64,000 nt of DNA from Aquimarina intermedia (GCF_008124785.1 NZ_VNHU01000003.1:310001-374000), one strand, 5' to 3'; counted from the first letter of the stretch, positions 35,599 through 43,897 are shown. Program-made: numbers and translations. Notes: generated from the letters alone by a model not told the origin.

Positions 35599-36869
35599 AA
35601 AAACGTGTTGTTGTTACCGGATTAGGAGTGGTTGCACCCAACGGAATAAACGTCAATGAATTTAGCGAAGCGATACAGCAGGGTGTAAGTGGTATTCAAA
35701 AAATAAATGCACTTTCAGAATTAAATTTTTCTTGCCAAATAGCTGGTTTGCCGATATATAAAAAAGAATACTTGAATAATTACTTTACCTCAATCGAACA
35801 GCGGGGCTTACAAGCCAGCGGACTAGAATATGGTGTCATCGCGGGTATGGATGCTTGGCGGGATGCCGGTTTAGAGGTAGCACAGGATGGTGATCCCTTG
35901 TGGCATGCCGGAGTGATTTTTGGCACCGGTATTTTGGGGACCGAAAAGTTTAGAGAAGCCATCTATAAAGTAGATGACGGGAAGGTACGGCGCTTAGGAA
36001 GTACGACGGTAACGCAAACAATGGCCAGTGGTATCAGTGCTTTTCTGGGCGGTAAAATTGGTTGTGGGAACCGAGTAACCACGAACTCATCGGCTTGCAC
36101 TACGGGAACTGAAGCTGTTATGATGGCTGTTGAGCATATTCAGCGTGGAAATGCAGAAGTAATGCTGGCAGGAAGCACCAGTGACAGCGGACCTTATGTC
36201 TGGGGAGGTTTTGATGCGATGCGTATTTTACCATATGAATATAATGAGACTCCAAAACAGGCTTCACGACCTATGAGTGCAGATGCCTCCGGATTTGTAC
36301 CGGGCAGTGGTGCAGGGGCGTTGGTAGTAGAAAGCTTGGAACATGCTTTGGCGCGCGGAGCTACGATTTATGCTGAAATAATAGGGGGTGCAGTTAATAG
36401 TGGCGGACAACGACAGGGGGGAAGCATGACCGCTCCCAACAGTATTGCTGTACAACGATGTATAAAAGAAGCCTTAATCGATGCTGATATAAACGCAGAT
36501 CAAATTGATGCGATTAATGGACATCTAACAGCAACGACCAAAGATCCAGAAGAGATAAGGAATTGGAGCGAAGCCTTAGAACGTTCTGGTGAGGATTTTC
36601 CTTTGATAAATTCAGTTAAGAGTATGACAGGCCACTGTTTGGCTGCCTCAGGAAGCATTGAGTGTGTAGCGACGGTATTGCAATTAAAGGAGGATTTTAT
36701 CTTTGGAAATATCAATTGTGAGCAGCCACATCATGAAATTTTGAAGCTGATTGATACCACCCAAATTCCAAAAAAGACACAGTATCAAAAGTCACAAATA
36801 ATTGCTAAAGCCAGTTTTGGCTTTGGTGATGTAAATGCATGTATTATCTTTAAAAAGTATAACCGCTAA
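35595..36869 (+). CDS. Beta-ketoacyl-ACP synthase, FabF-like
   Basis: The 424-residue enzyme (ATG 35595 in the ATGA overlap is preferred over ATG 35589) begins with VVVTGLGVVAPNG, as FabF enzymes do. Nucleophile Cys168 lies in NSSACTTGTEA, His310 in NGHLTATTKDPEE and His347 in SMTGHCLAASGS, with Lys342 in NSVKSMTGH. The first histidine motif reads HLTAT rather than the usual HGTST, marking a divergent ketosynthase subgroup. It should condense malonyl-ACP with acyl-ACP to build the starter chain. Confidence 0.92.
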   Translation: MKKRVVVTGLGVVAPNGINVNEFSEAIQQGVSGIQKINALSELNFSCQIAGLPIYKKEYLNNYFTSIEQRGLQASGLEYGVIAGMDAWRDAGLEVAQDGDPLWHAGVIFGTGILGTEKFREAIYKVDDGKVRRLGSTTVTQTMASGISAFLGGKIGCGNRVTTNSSACTTGTEAVMMAVEHIQRGNAEVMLAGSTSDSGPYVWGGFDAMRILPYEYNETPKQASRPMSADASGFVPGSGAGALVVESLEHALARGATIYAEIIGGAVNSGGQRQGGSMTAPNSIAVQRCIKEALIDADINADQIDAINGHLTATTKDPEEIRNWSEALERSGEDFPLINSVKSMTGHCLAASGSIECVATVLQLKEDFIFGNINCEQPHHEILKLIDTTQIPKKTQYQKSQIIAKASFGFGDVNACIIFKKYNR

Positions 36870-36887
36870 CGGATTTAAACCAATCAA

Positions 36888-37142
36888 ATGGAAAAGAAAC
36901 TTTTACTAACAAAATTAAAAGCCATTGTAGCACCTTATGTTCAGAATCCAAAAGGATTGGAGCGGCTAAATGAGGACACCAATTTTCTTAGAGATCTAGA
37001 AATTAATTCTGCCAATCTTGTAGATGTAGCGTTGGATGTCGAAGACGAATTCGGAATTGAAATCGATAATGATTCCATGGAAAGAATGCTAACTGTAAAA
37101 GCGTCTATTGAGGTTATTGAAGCAAAATTAGCTGCAAAATGA
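36888..37142 (+). CDS. Acyl carrier protein
   Basis: The 84-residue acidic protein has the four-helix ACP pattern with attachment Ser41 in EINSANLVDVAL; the usual DSL is replaced by NSA. Recognition helix VEDEFGIEIDNDSMERM follows. It overlaps the phosphopantetheinyl transferase by four bases (ATGA), so carrier and activating enzyme are made together. It is separate from a housekeeping ACP, which would lie next to fabF elsewhere in the genome. Confidence 0.9.
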   Translation: MEKKLLLTKLKAIVAPYVQNPKGLERLNEDTNFLRDLEINSANLVDVALDVEDEFGIEIDNDSMERMLTVKASIEVIEAKLAAK

Positions 37143-37729
37143 TCGGAAATGATTTGGTGGATTTGGTAGCTGCCAAAGCACAAAGCAACTGGAAACGTTC
37201 CGGTTGGCTGAGCAAAATTTTTACTGCACAAGAACAAGATCAGATCTTGCAGGCTCCATCTCCGGATCGTATGGTTTGGCATCAATGGAGCCGAAAAGAA
37301 GCAGCTTATAAGGCACATCAACGTGTTTACAATCACGTACCAACATTTAATCCTATACAGATTGACACCACTGATCCGACATTTGTACGAGTCGGAACGA
37401 ACGTTTACAAGACTACCACCACACATCACAATAATCGTATTCATAGTACAGCCATTATCGCTACTGAGACGGCAGCTATATCTCAGTTACTATTTGAGCG
37501 TACGGACAGCGATTACAAAACGATACTACTAAGTAAACTAGCCAAGGCTTTTACCGTAGAAGCATCCCAGCTTATACTTTCCAAAAATAAACAGGAAATT
37601 CCGCAGTTGGTGTGTCAAACTACGAATCAATTTATTCCCATAAGTATAAGTCACCATGGAGCATTTGTAGCATGCGTCTGGATGCTACCCAAATCATTCT
37701 CTAAACAAGTGACTCCATTTGAAGCTTAG
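37139..37729 (+). CDS. 4'-phosphopantetheinyl transferase
   Basis: The 196-residue protein belongs to the AcpS/Sfp superfamily. IGNDLVDL at residues 2-9 supplies the magnesium-binding aspartates, and WSRKEAAYKAH near residue 46 is the second hallmark. It transfers phosphopantetheine from CoA to Ser41 of the carrier encoded immediately upstream. Its presence shows that the cluster activates its own ACP, a sign of a self-contained and possibly mobile pathway. It is the last gene of the operon; no clear terminator follows. Confidence 0.9.
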   Translation: MIGNDLVDLVAAKAQSNWKRSGWLSKIFTAQEQDQILQAPSPDRMVWHQWSRKEAAYKAHQRVYNHVPTFNPIQIDTTDPTFVRVGTNVYKTTTTHHNNRIHSTAIIATETAAISQLLFERTDSDYKTILLSKLAKAFTVEASQLILSKNKQEIPQLVCQTTNQFIPISISHHGAFVACVWMLPKSFSKQVTPFEA

Positions 37730-37878
37730 TATTAGTATTGGATCGTTAAAACTTTATAAAAGAGTTTCTTAAAGTCTATTAAAAAGTTTAACTCATGGTT
37801 TCTATTTTCTTAAATTGAAAAGAAAAGATGGTCAATCAATCCTTGGATGGTGACCATAAAACAAAGAAAAAGAAAACT

Positions 37879-38529
37879 ATGAAAACATTAGAACAAACCG
37901 ATCAAGAAACACCCACTAAATTCAATATTTTACCTATTCTCAGTGAACGTCATAGTCCGCGGGTTTTTGATGATACTCCGGTATCCGAGGTAGAGCTGCG
38001 TAGTCTTTTTGAAGCCGGACGTTGGGCTCCAAGTTGCTATAATTGGCAGCCATGGCGAACGATTTGGGGGATTAAAGGTAGTAAAACATATGATCGTATT
38101 TTTGACTGTTTAGATAAATTTAATCAATCTTGGGCCGGTAATGCTCCGGTATTATTAATTAACGCTTTCAAAAAAACAACCCCGGAAGGAAAAGAAAATT
38201 TTCACGCCTTGCATGATTTAGGTTTGTATATGGGAAATGTGTGTGCACAAGCGCAACATCTTGGACTCGCCGTACATCAAATGGCAGGATTAGATCATAA
38301 AAAGGCTCAAAAGGAATTTAAATTTCCTGAAGAATATCATGTGGCAACTGCGGTAGCGATAGGGTATTATGGTGGAGATCCGGATGTATTGCCCGAAGAT
38401 TTGAAGGAAATGGAAGTAAAAACGGAGCGCGAACGCAAAATGCAACGTGAATTCACCTTCAACGGAGATTTTATGGACGAAGAAGGACTCAATTCTTCAA
38501 ATCAGGAAACACTTGATACCGATAACTAG
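37879..38529 (+). CDS. Nitroreductase family protein
   Basis: The 216-residue product from ATG 37879 is an FMN-binding nitroreductase. ERHSPRVFDD near residue 20 and FEAGRWAPSCYNWQPWR near 45 are family hallmarks, and LGLYMGNVCAQAQHLGLAVHQM is the dimer helix region. A GYYGGDPDVLPE segment near 170 is typical of the subfamily. A start at 37828 would add 17 hydrophilic residues and is less likely. Substrates may be nitro compounds, quinones or flavin-like acceptors. It could belong to the preceding pathway, but the 150-base gap argues for its own promoter. Confidence 0.88.
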   Translation: MKTLEQTDQETPTKFNILPILSERHSPRVFDDTPVSEVELRSLFEAGRWAPSCYNWQPWRTIWGIKGSKTYDRIFDCLDKFNQSWAGNAPVLLINAFKKTTPEGKENFHALHDLGLYMGNVCAQAQHLGLAVHQMAGLDHKKAQKEFKFPEEYHVATAVAIGYYGGDPDVLPEDLKEMEVKTERERKMQREFTFNGDFMDEEGLNSSNQETLDTDN

Positions 38530-38577
38530 AGGAGATAGGAGATAGCACACATTTTTAAAATTTAAAGAATCAAAACA

Positions 38578-39207
38578 ATGAAAATAGGCGTCATAGGAAG
38601 TGGTAATATAGGAGGAAATTTGGGAAAACATTGGGCCAAAGCAGGTCACGAGGTACTGTTTAGTTCCAGACATCCCGAACAATTGAACGACTTGGTAAAA
38701 GAGGCAGGAGGGAAGGCAAAAGCGGTAAGTGTAGAAAAAGCATTTGAAGCCAATGCAGATGCGTATGTGCTGGCCATGCCTTTTAAAGCTATAGATCAGT
38801 TATCCGAATTATATGCTGGAGAATATGGAAATAAAGTCATTATCGATGCCACAAATCCGTATCCCGAACGAGATGGTGAGATGGCTCAGGAAGTGAGAGA
38901 TTCCAATCGAAATGCTTCAGAATATACGGCCATGAAATTCAGCACTGCTAAAACGGCTAAAGCTTTTAATACCATCCACGCAGAACATTTGAAGGAACGT
39001 GCTTTTAGAAATTCAGAAAAATTAGCCGTTCCTTATGCCGCACAGGATCAGGAAAGTAAACAAGTCACTCAAACCTTGATTGAAGATATTGGGTTTGATG
39101 CTGTTTACGTAGGGGATTTAGGCAAAACCAATATAATGGATCCTGATCAGAAGATTTATGGAAAGTCCATGGATCGACAACATCTAGAAGATCTTATAAA
39201 CTCATAA
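38578..39207 (+). CDS. NADPH-dependent oxidoreductase with F420-reductase-like fold
   Basis: The 209-residue protein has an N-terminal Rossmann motif (IGVIGSGNIGGNLGKHW) and the SSRHP loop after the second strand, as in the NADPH:F420 oxidoreductase / pyrroline-5-carboxylate-reductase-like family. DATNPYPERDG near residue 97 and FSTAKTAKAFNTIHAEHL near 120 are characteristic. Bacteroidota do not generally make F420, so this member probably reduces another substrate. It is closely followed (4 bases) by a small secreted protein gene. Confidence 0.85.
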   Translation: MKIGVIGSGNIGGNLGKHWAKAGHEVLFSSRHPEQLNDLVKEAGGKAKAVSVEKAFEANADAYVLAMPFKAIDQLSELYAGEYGNKVIIDATNPYPERDGEMAQEVRDSNRNASEYTAMKFSTAKTAKAFNTIHAEHLKERAFRNSEKLAVPYAAQDQESKQVTQTLIEDIGFDAVYVGDLGKTNIMDPDQKIYGKSMDRQHLEDLINS

Positions 39208-39211
39208 AATC

Positions 39212-39592
39212 ATGAAAACTCTATTCACAGGAATTCTTATCTTTTTAGCTGTACAGACTTACAGTCAAAATCCGTATACACAAAACTCGGATGCAGAAAT
39301 GGAAGCGCATGCCAAAGAACTGGCAGATTGGTATAATGATGAGCTTGGATTTACCGAAACACAATGGTTGCAATTTGAACGAAAAGTCGAAGAACATCTT
39401 ATCAACGAAAAAAAGATTCGGAACAGTCAGCTAAGTATCAAAGAAAAAATAGCTGCGCTCAAGGAAAATTATTATGCTGAGACGCAAGGGATGAATGACA
39501 TACTTACGCAACCACAGATGGAGGTGTATCGCAGAGTCAAGCAGAATTATCAAAAGATTGCACCTGTGGTAGTAGACAGTACAAATTATTAA
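39212..39592 (+). CDS. Secreted hypothetical protein
   Basis: The 126-residue protein has a Sec signal (TGILIFLAVQTYSQ) and an otherwise helical, charged mature part. Its pattern (LADWYNDELGFTETQWLQFE, KIRNSQLSIKEKIAAL) recalls small periplasmic proteins with a Spy/CpxP-like helical hairpin that bind unfolded proteins or metals. That resemblance is from pattern only. It is flanked by the oxidoreductase (4 bases) and the deaminase (one base), so the three form one transcription unit. Confidence 0.7.
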   Translation: MKTLFTGILIFLAVQTYSQNPYTQNSDAEMEAHAKELADWYNDELGFTETQWLQFERKVEEHLINEKKIRNSQLSIKEKIAALKENYYAETQGMNDILTQPQMEVYRRVKQNYQKIAPVVVDSTNY

Positions 39593-39593
39593 T

Positions 39594-40061
39594 ATGGAGC
39601 GAGAAGAAAATCATATCTATTTTATGCAACGGGCTATAGCTTTAGCCAAAAAAGGTGCAATTACTGAAGGGGGAGGCCCATTTGGCGCGGTTGTGGTAAA
39701 AAACAATCAAATTTTAGCAGAAGCTTTCAATGAAGTCAAGGGCAAAGGAGATTGTACCCAGCATGCCGAATTAGCTGCTATACAAAAAGCATGTGCCATA
39801 ATGGAGTGTGATGCACTTGAGAATTGTATTTTATATACCAGCTGCGAACCCTGTATGATGTGCTTAGGTGCTAGCTATTGGTCAGGATTTAAGGCTATTT
39901 ATTACGGAGCCTCAGCTGCAGATGCCAAAGCATTCGGGTATGTATACAGTGATATGTACTATAGTAGTGATATGGAAGAAAGACATTCAGAATTCAATAT
40001 GAAACAGCTGTTGAGCGAACAAGCGATTAAAGTTTGGGAATCTCAACTGGAGACTACATAA
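39594..40061 (+). CDS. Nucleoside/guanine deaminase
   Basis: The 155-residue cytidine-deaminase-fold enzyme has the zinc motif HAELAAIQ (near residue 58) with catalytic glutamate, and CEPCMMC near residue 87 for the remaining ligands. The C-terminal YVYSDMYYSSD and final acidic helix are characteristic of guanine deaminases of the GuaD type rather than tRNA adenosine deaminases. It would convert guanine to xanthine. A bidirectional terminator follows. Confidence 0.87.
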   Translation: MEREENHIYFMQRAIALAKKGAITEGGGPFGAVVVKNNQILAEAFNEVKGKGDCTQHAELAAIQKACAIMECDALENCILYTSCEPCMMCLGASYWSGFKAIYYGASAADAKAFGYVYSDMYYSSDMEERHSEFNMKQLLSEQAIKVWESQLETT

Positions 40062-40090
40062 TATACACGCCGATTCTGCTATGGTGTTTA

Positions 40091-40129
40091 AAAAAAACGC
40101 CTATTGACTCTGTTCGATAGGCGTTTTTT
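40091..40129. terminator. Bidirectional Rho-independent terminator
   Basis: ACGCCTAT pairs with ATAGGCGT around a twelve-base loop. The flanks are A-rich on the left and T-rich on the right, so it can end both the deaminase transcript and the minus-strand ArsC-like transcript. Confidence 0.88.
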
Positions 40130-40152
40130 AGTACATAATTTTAGATCAAAAA

Positions 40153-40617
40153 TTACTCGTCTATAAAATTTTCATCTTTTGTAGTTCGGGTTGTCGTTGG
40201 TTCTTCGCCAACCGGCTTCTTTTCTATCCCGGCAGAATCTACATCAAAGAATTTTAGCACTTCGGTAGCCGTAACAATTTGTTTTGCACGTTCCCCCATA
40301 ACAGCTATTGGATCTTTAATAACCTGTGGTGTTTTAGCAATAATCTTTAACCAATCATTAGGTTCTAAATCTGCATGCTGAATTTCTTTACTAATATCCG
40401 GATGTTCTTTATCAATTAACTGATCTACAGTTTTACCAACCATCTCCGCCAAATCTGTCCAATGCGTGGGTGTCGGATTTTGCTTCGTTATATCCACCAA
40501 GCTAATTGGCTGATCTGAACTTTGTACATAGCCCGCAGTTTGCTTACCGGTACTCGACTCAGAAGAGTAATAGAGGGTTAATTGTCGTTCATTTTTTGCT
40601 ATTGTCGCCATGCTCAT
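40153..40617 (-). CDS. ArsC/Spx-like thioredoxin-fold protein without cysteine
   Basis: The 154-residue protein has a thioredoxin-like N-terminus (LTLYYSSESSTGKQTAGYV) and the ArsC-type layout: a PTHWTDLAEMVG segment, a DWLKIIAKTP region and IKDPIAVMGE, which corresponds to the RPI strand. It contains no cysteine, so the CX5R-type redox chemistry of arsenate reductase cannot operate; the position is a serine cluster. It is probably a regulator or binding protein. It lies ten bases from hpf-like and is co-oriented with MscS and TerC genes in a stress-related unit. Confidence 0.7.
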   Translation of the reverse strand: MSMATIAKNERQLTLYYSSESSTGKQTAGYVQSSDQPISLVDITKQNPTPTHWTDLAEMVGKTVDQLIDKEHPDISKEIQHADLEPNDWLKIIAKTPQVIKDPIAVMGERAKQIVTATEVLKFFDVDSAGIEKKPVGEEPTTTRTTKDENFIDE

Positions 40618-40627
40618 AGACTCGATT

Positions 40628-40930
40628 TTAATGTGTATTCATCTTTTCTTTTCGTTTTGACAGTTGTCGCTGTAAATCATTCACAGTTTCAGCCAAGGCG
40701 GCTTCAAAATTCTTAGAATTTGACTCCGCAAACAAACGAGGACCCGGAGCGCTAAGACGAATACTACAAATCATTCCTGTTTCATCAGACGAAGTGTTTT
40801 CAGTTTTGAAGAATACATCTCCGCGAATAATAAAATCATATTTATTTTCAAGTTTATCAAGTTTTTCTTGTGCTAACTGTTCTAGACGCTTGCTTGCTGT
40901 CACATCGTGATACTCAAAATTTAATTTCAT
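40628..40930 (-). CDS. hpf: Ribosome hibernation factor, short HPF/RaiA type
   Basis: The 100-residue protein has the beta-alpha-beta-beta-beta-alpha fold of the RaiA family: MKLNFEYHDVTASKRLEQLAQEKL start, a central KYDFIIRGDVFFK strand pair, and a basic C-terminal helix (LQRQLSKRKEKM). It binds the small ribosomal subunit during stationary phase and stress. It is the short form without the dimerisation domain of long HPF. It sits in the minus-strand cluster with the ArsC-like and channel genes. Confidence 0.9.
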   Translation of the reverse strand: MKLNFEYHDVTASKRLEQLAQEKLDKLENKYDFIIRGDVFFKTENTSSDETGMICSIRLSAPGPRLFAESNSKNFEAALAETVNDLQRQLSKRKEKMNTH

Positions 40931-40950
40931 AGTTTATTTTAAAATTAATA

Positions 40951-41850
40951 TTATTTGTTCTCTAGTTTTTCTTTATTAATACGCAATGGGAAATCAGCTT
41001 CACCACGGTACAATTTGATTTCCTGTATATCTGCAGGCATATAGTATCCGGCTTCTTCGAGTGCCTCTTTTACATTACGTACGACGTTTCCTTTAGTAAT
41101 CAACGCCATTCGCCTAAAATCTTTGGTATCTACCCAAAAGTAAACCTTCAGATTTACGGTGCTGGTAGCCAATTCATCTTCGATTACAAAATTTTCATGT
41201 TCTGCATCTTCAATAACGTTTGGCTCCTTCCGCAGGGCTTCTAATACGGTTCTCTTTGCGCCTTCGATATTATCTTCGTAAGCGATTCCGATAATAAAAT
41301 CCCAGCGAAAAAATCCATCTTCGGTATAATTAGTTACAGGATCGGTCAGAACATCACTATTAGGGATATACACATCTTTTCCATCAAAAGTTTTTAACTT
41401 AGTATATCGAAATTCTAAGGCCTTCACCTTACCAAAATTGTCTCCAATCTCTACCGTATCATTTACATCAAAAGGACGATTAAATGCTAAAATGATACCT
41501 GCGATAAAATTTTCACCAATATCTTTAAAGGCAAATCCTAATACTACCGCACTGGCCCCTGCAGCGGTCAAAATACCTGTAGCGATAGCACCTAATCCGG
41601 CGGCACGTAAGGCTAACATAATCATGATTACAATGAGCGAATATTTAATGGCTTGTCCTAAAAACCGGCTCATTAAAGGGTCGTGCGTACGATTCGAAAT
41701 TCTGCTTGTAGCAAATCTGCCGATCCAAGAGCCGATGACTACCCCAATGATAATAATTAAAATACCTAAACCAATACCCGGCAATTGTGTGATAAAATCG
41801 TTGTAAAAATTGACCAGCGCATCCGAAAAGGTCTTGGTAGTTTCGTTCAT
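40951..41850 (-). CDS. Small-conductance mechanosensitive ion channel (MscS family)
   Basis: The 299-residue protein has three N-terminal transmembrane helices. The pore helix region is rich in Gly/Ala (GILTAAGASAVVLGFAFKDIGENFIAGI near residue 90). The MscS beta-domain (FNVNDTVEIGDNFGKVKALEFRYTKLK-type region, about residues 125-185) and cytoplasmic cage follow. MscS channels open on membrane tension and protect against osmotic downshock. It is minimal MscS size, with no extra regulatory domain. Confidence 0.93.
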   Translation of the reverse strand: MNETTKTFSDALVNFYNDFITQLPGIGLGILIIIIGVVIGSWIGRFATSRISNRTHDPLMSRFLGQAIKYSLIVIMIMLALRAAGLGAIATGILTAAGASAVVLGFAFKDIGENFIAGIILAFNRPFDVNDTVEIGDNFGKVKALEFRYTKLKTFDGKDVYIPNSDVLTDPVTNYTEDGFFRWDFIIGIAYEDNIEGAKRTVLEALRKEPNVIEDAEHENFVIEDELATSTVNLKVYFWVDTKDFRRMALITKGNVVRNVKEALEEAGYYMPADIQEIKLYRGEADFPLRINKEKLENK

Positions 41851-41936
41851 AGGTATTTTTTTTAAATTTAAAGGAATAGCTAATCATTATGAGTTAACCA
41901 TTTGCTAAAGTTCTAATAAGAATGTAATAATTGCAA

Positions 41937-42890
41937 TTATTTAGGTATTTCTTTTGGAGTAGCCGGTACTACTAAGGAAGCTATGATTCCGCTACCTAAG
42001 GCTATTGCTATAATTAACAGCGAAATCCATTCTTGAAAATGAACATAATGCGATAATAACATTTTGATCCCCACAAAAGCCAAAATGGCCACGAGACTGT
42101 AGTGTATATATCTGAATTTTTCAAGCATCCTGGAAATCAAAAAGTACATCGATCGCAAGCCGAGAATGGCCAAAATATTGGAACTGAATACAATAAACGG
42201 ATCTGCGGTAATAGAAAGTATGGCCGGAATACTGTCTAGGGCAAATAAAATATCGGTAAACTCAATGACAATCAGTGCCATAAAGAGGGGAGTAGCGATA
42301 CGTTTGCCCATACGATTGACAAAAAAACTATTTCCATGAATGACATTGACTACCGGAAGCACTTTACGCAGTTGTCTGTAAATAAACATATTACGCGGAT
42401 TGAACTGCGTATCTTCGGATTTATACATCTTATAAGCAGTGTATAAGAGAAAGACACCAAAGACGTAAATAATCCATTCGAATTTATTGATAAGAGCGAC
42501 CCCAAAGACAATCATAAGCGCTCTAAAGATAATGGCACCTAAGATTCCCCAGAAAAGCACACGGTGTTGGTATAGCGGCGGAATGGAAAAAGCACCAAAG
42601 ATCACGGCAATAACAAAAACGTTATCAATACTTAGGGATAATTCTATTAAATAGCCGGTTAGGTACCGAATAACGGCATCTTGCGGAGTCAATTGCGTAG
42701 GATTCTCAAGCATTTCTGAAGCAAACAGCCAATAAATAATACCCGAAAAAGCCAAAGCAATGGATACCCAAATGGAAGTCCATATGGCAGCTTCTTTAGA
42801 CTTAATAATATGCGCTTTGCGGTTAAAAACACCCAGATCGAGTGCCAGAAAAAATAAGATAACGGTTATAAAAACGCCCCAGACAATCAT
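41937..42890 (-). CDS. TerC/Alx family integral membrane protein
   Basis: The 317-residue protein has about nine transmembrane helices and the TerC signature: LIELSLSIDNVFVIAVIF near residue 85 and EFTDILFALDSIPAILSI near 212. The conserved acidic residues in the membrane fit a role in metal (Mn2+ or Ca2+) export. Alx-like proteins respond to alkaline pH and manganese. It is the first gene of the minus-strand cluster that includes MscS, HPF and the ArsC-like gene, an ion and stress theme. Confidence 0.92.
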   Translation of the reverse strand: MIVWGVFITVILFFLALDLGVFNRKAHIIKSKEAAIWTSIWVSIALAFSGIIYWLFASEMLENPTQLTPQDAVIRYLTGYLIELSLSIDNVFVIAVIFGAFSIPPLYQHRVLFWGILGAIIFRALMIVFGVALINKFEWIIYVFGVFLLYTAYKMYKSEDTQFNPRNMFIYRQLRKVLPVVNVIHGNSFFVNRMGKRIATPLFMALIVIEFTDILFALDSIPAILSITADPFIVFSSNILAILGLRSMYFLISRMLEKFRYIHYSLVAILAFVGIKMLLSHYVHFQEWISLLIIAIALGSGIIASLVVPATPKEIPK

Positions 42891-43137
42891 ATGTAAATTT
42901 TGAAGCTAATATCGGAGATTTGAACAGATCCCAATGACCTCTTAATTATACTTTAACGCTTTAGTTCGTATAAAATATTGTTAAACGACCGCAAGTAGAA
43001 AAAGCGGTTTAATGTATATAAAAAGAAGAATTACCAATTTAAAGTTAAAACGACCGGAGCTAACTAGGTGTTATACAGTTTTTAACAAGTCACGTTAAGG
43101 TATACACAAAAATTACAATGATATGCAAGAGATGCTA

Positions 43138-43145
43138 TAATTTTG
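43138..43145 (+). promoter_or_regulatory. Promoter -7 element for two very small genes
   Basis: TAATTTTG matches TAnnTTTG exactly, 27 bases before ATG 43172. It supports expression of the short ORFs that follow. The rest of 42891-43171 is spacer. Confidence 0.6.
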
Positions 43146-43171
43146 AGAAAACAATTTAAATCATTTCACAC

Positions 43172-43318
43172 ATGACACAACATACAGGGCTTAAAATCGA
43201 TGAAGGCAAGAAAAATACAAAGATTAAATTTAACCGCTTAACGGCAGCTGATTTTGAAACGAATACGTATCAATCTACATCAACCAAGTTGCCAAAAGCG
43301 TACAGTGTTCATTTATAA
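43172..43318 (+). CDS. Small hypothetical protein, 48 residues
   Basis: ATG 43172 to TAA 43318 encodes 48 residues beginning MTQHTGLKIDEGKKNTKIKF and ending YSVHL. It is hydrophilic and basic in its first half, with no hydrophobic segment or cysteine. Coding status rests on the promoter upstream and on the second small gene 12 bases downstream in the same direction. I do not recognise a family. Confidence 0.5.
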   Translation: MTQHTGLKIDEGKKNTKIKFNRLTAADFETNTYQSTSTKLPKAYSVHL

Positions 43319-43330
43319 AAACAGATTGCT

Positions 43331-43489
43331 ATGAGAAATTCAAAGGAAAGAACTCACGCAGACTTTCAGGATCGCTATCGGAGATCTTCTAATTTTGGTT
43401 ATCGTATCAAAGGGAAGAAATTCGAGATTCTTGAAAATGGGGAATTGAGTTTGGAGAAAGACGACAATGAAACGGACATTAGTGCATAA
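43331..43489 (+). CDS. Small hypothetical protein, 52 residues
   Basis: ATG 43331 to TAA 43489 encodes 52 residues. The first half is Arg-rich and aromatic (DFQDRYRRSSNFGYRIKGKK); the second is acidic (ENGELSLEKDDNETD). It lies 12 bases after the 48-residue gene, so the two form a small operon. Charge segregation suggests a protein or nucleic-acid binding peptide, an inference. No family is recognised. Confidence 0.5.
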   Translation: MRNSKERTHADFQDRYRRSSNFGYRIKGKKFEILENGELSLEKDDNETDISA

Positions 43490-43584
43490 CAAACCAAAGT
43501 TTGCATATAATGAGCTAAGAAGAAGGGAACTCTTTTCTTCTATAATTCTATTTTACATAATATAAATTATAGAACATTTCGATA

Positions 43585-43687
43585 GCAATTAGCGTAATAC
43601 CGCTTTTGAGCGCTATTTGACATAATTGCAGATATAATGACACCGCTAGGTGTTTAATATCGTCAGCAATTATGACAAGCTAATTGC
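43585..43687. repeat. Imperfect inverted-repeat structure
   Basis: GCAATTAGC (43585-43593) pairs with GCTAATTGC (43679-43687), and TGACATAATTGC (43618-43629) pairs with GCAATTATGACA (43666-43677) with one mismatch. A 24-base bulge on the left arm separates the paired blocks. The shape fits a small non-autonomous element or a structured RNA. It lies in the 727-base gene-free stretch 43490-44216, which otherwise holds the dispersed repeat at 43898 and AT-rich DNA. Confidence 0.45.
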
Positions 43688-43897
43688 GGTATGTTTAGTT
43701 AGATTGCTTTTTTTAGCTACCGTTTTACATCACACTAGTTTATTATTTGTAGCAATCCTGTCAAGCGCCTTGTGGCATTAATATATCGAATCAATTATAT
43801 TGATATGTTGAAACTACTTATCGCTTCGCCATAAATAAACTTTCACAGCAAAAATCTTTGATCTAACAATCGATTTATACCCAGCTTTATACTATTA

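Noticed and set aside
31392..37729. Flexirubin or aryl-polyene cluster
   Set aside because: The hallmark dialkylresorcinol condensing enzymes, ammonia lyase and multiple ACP/KS pairs are missing, and the core enzyme is a type III PKS.
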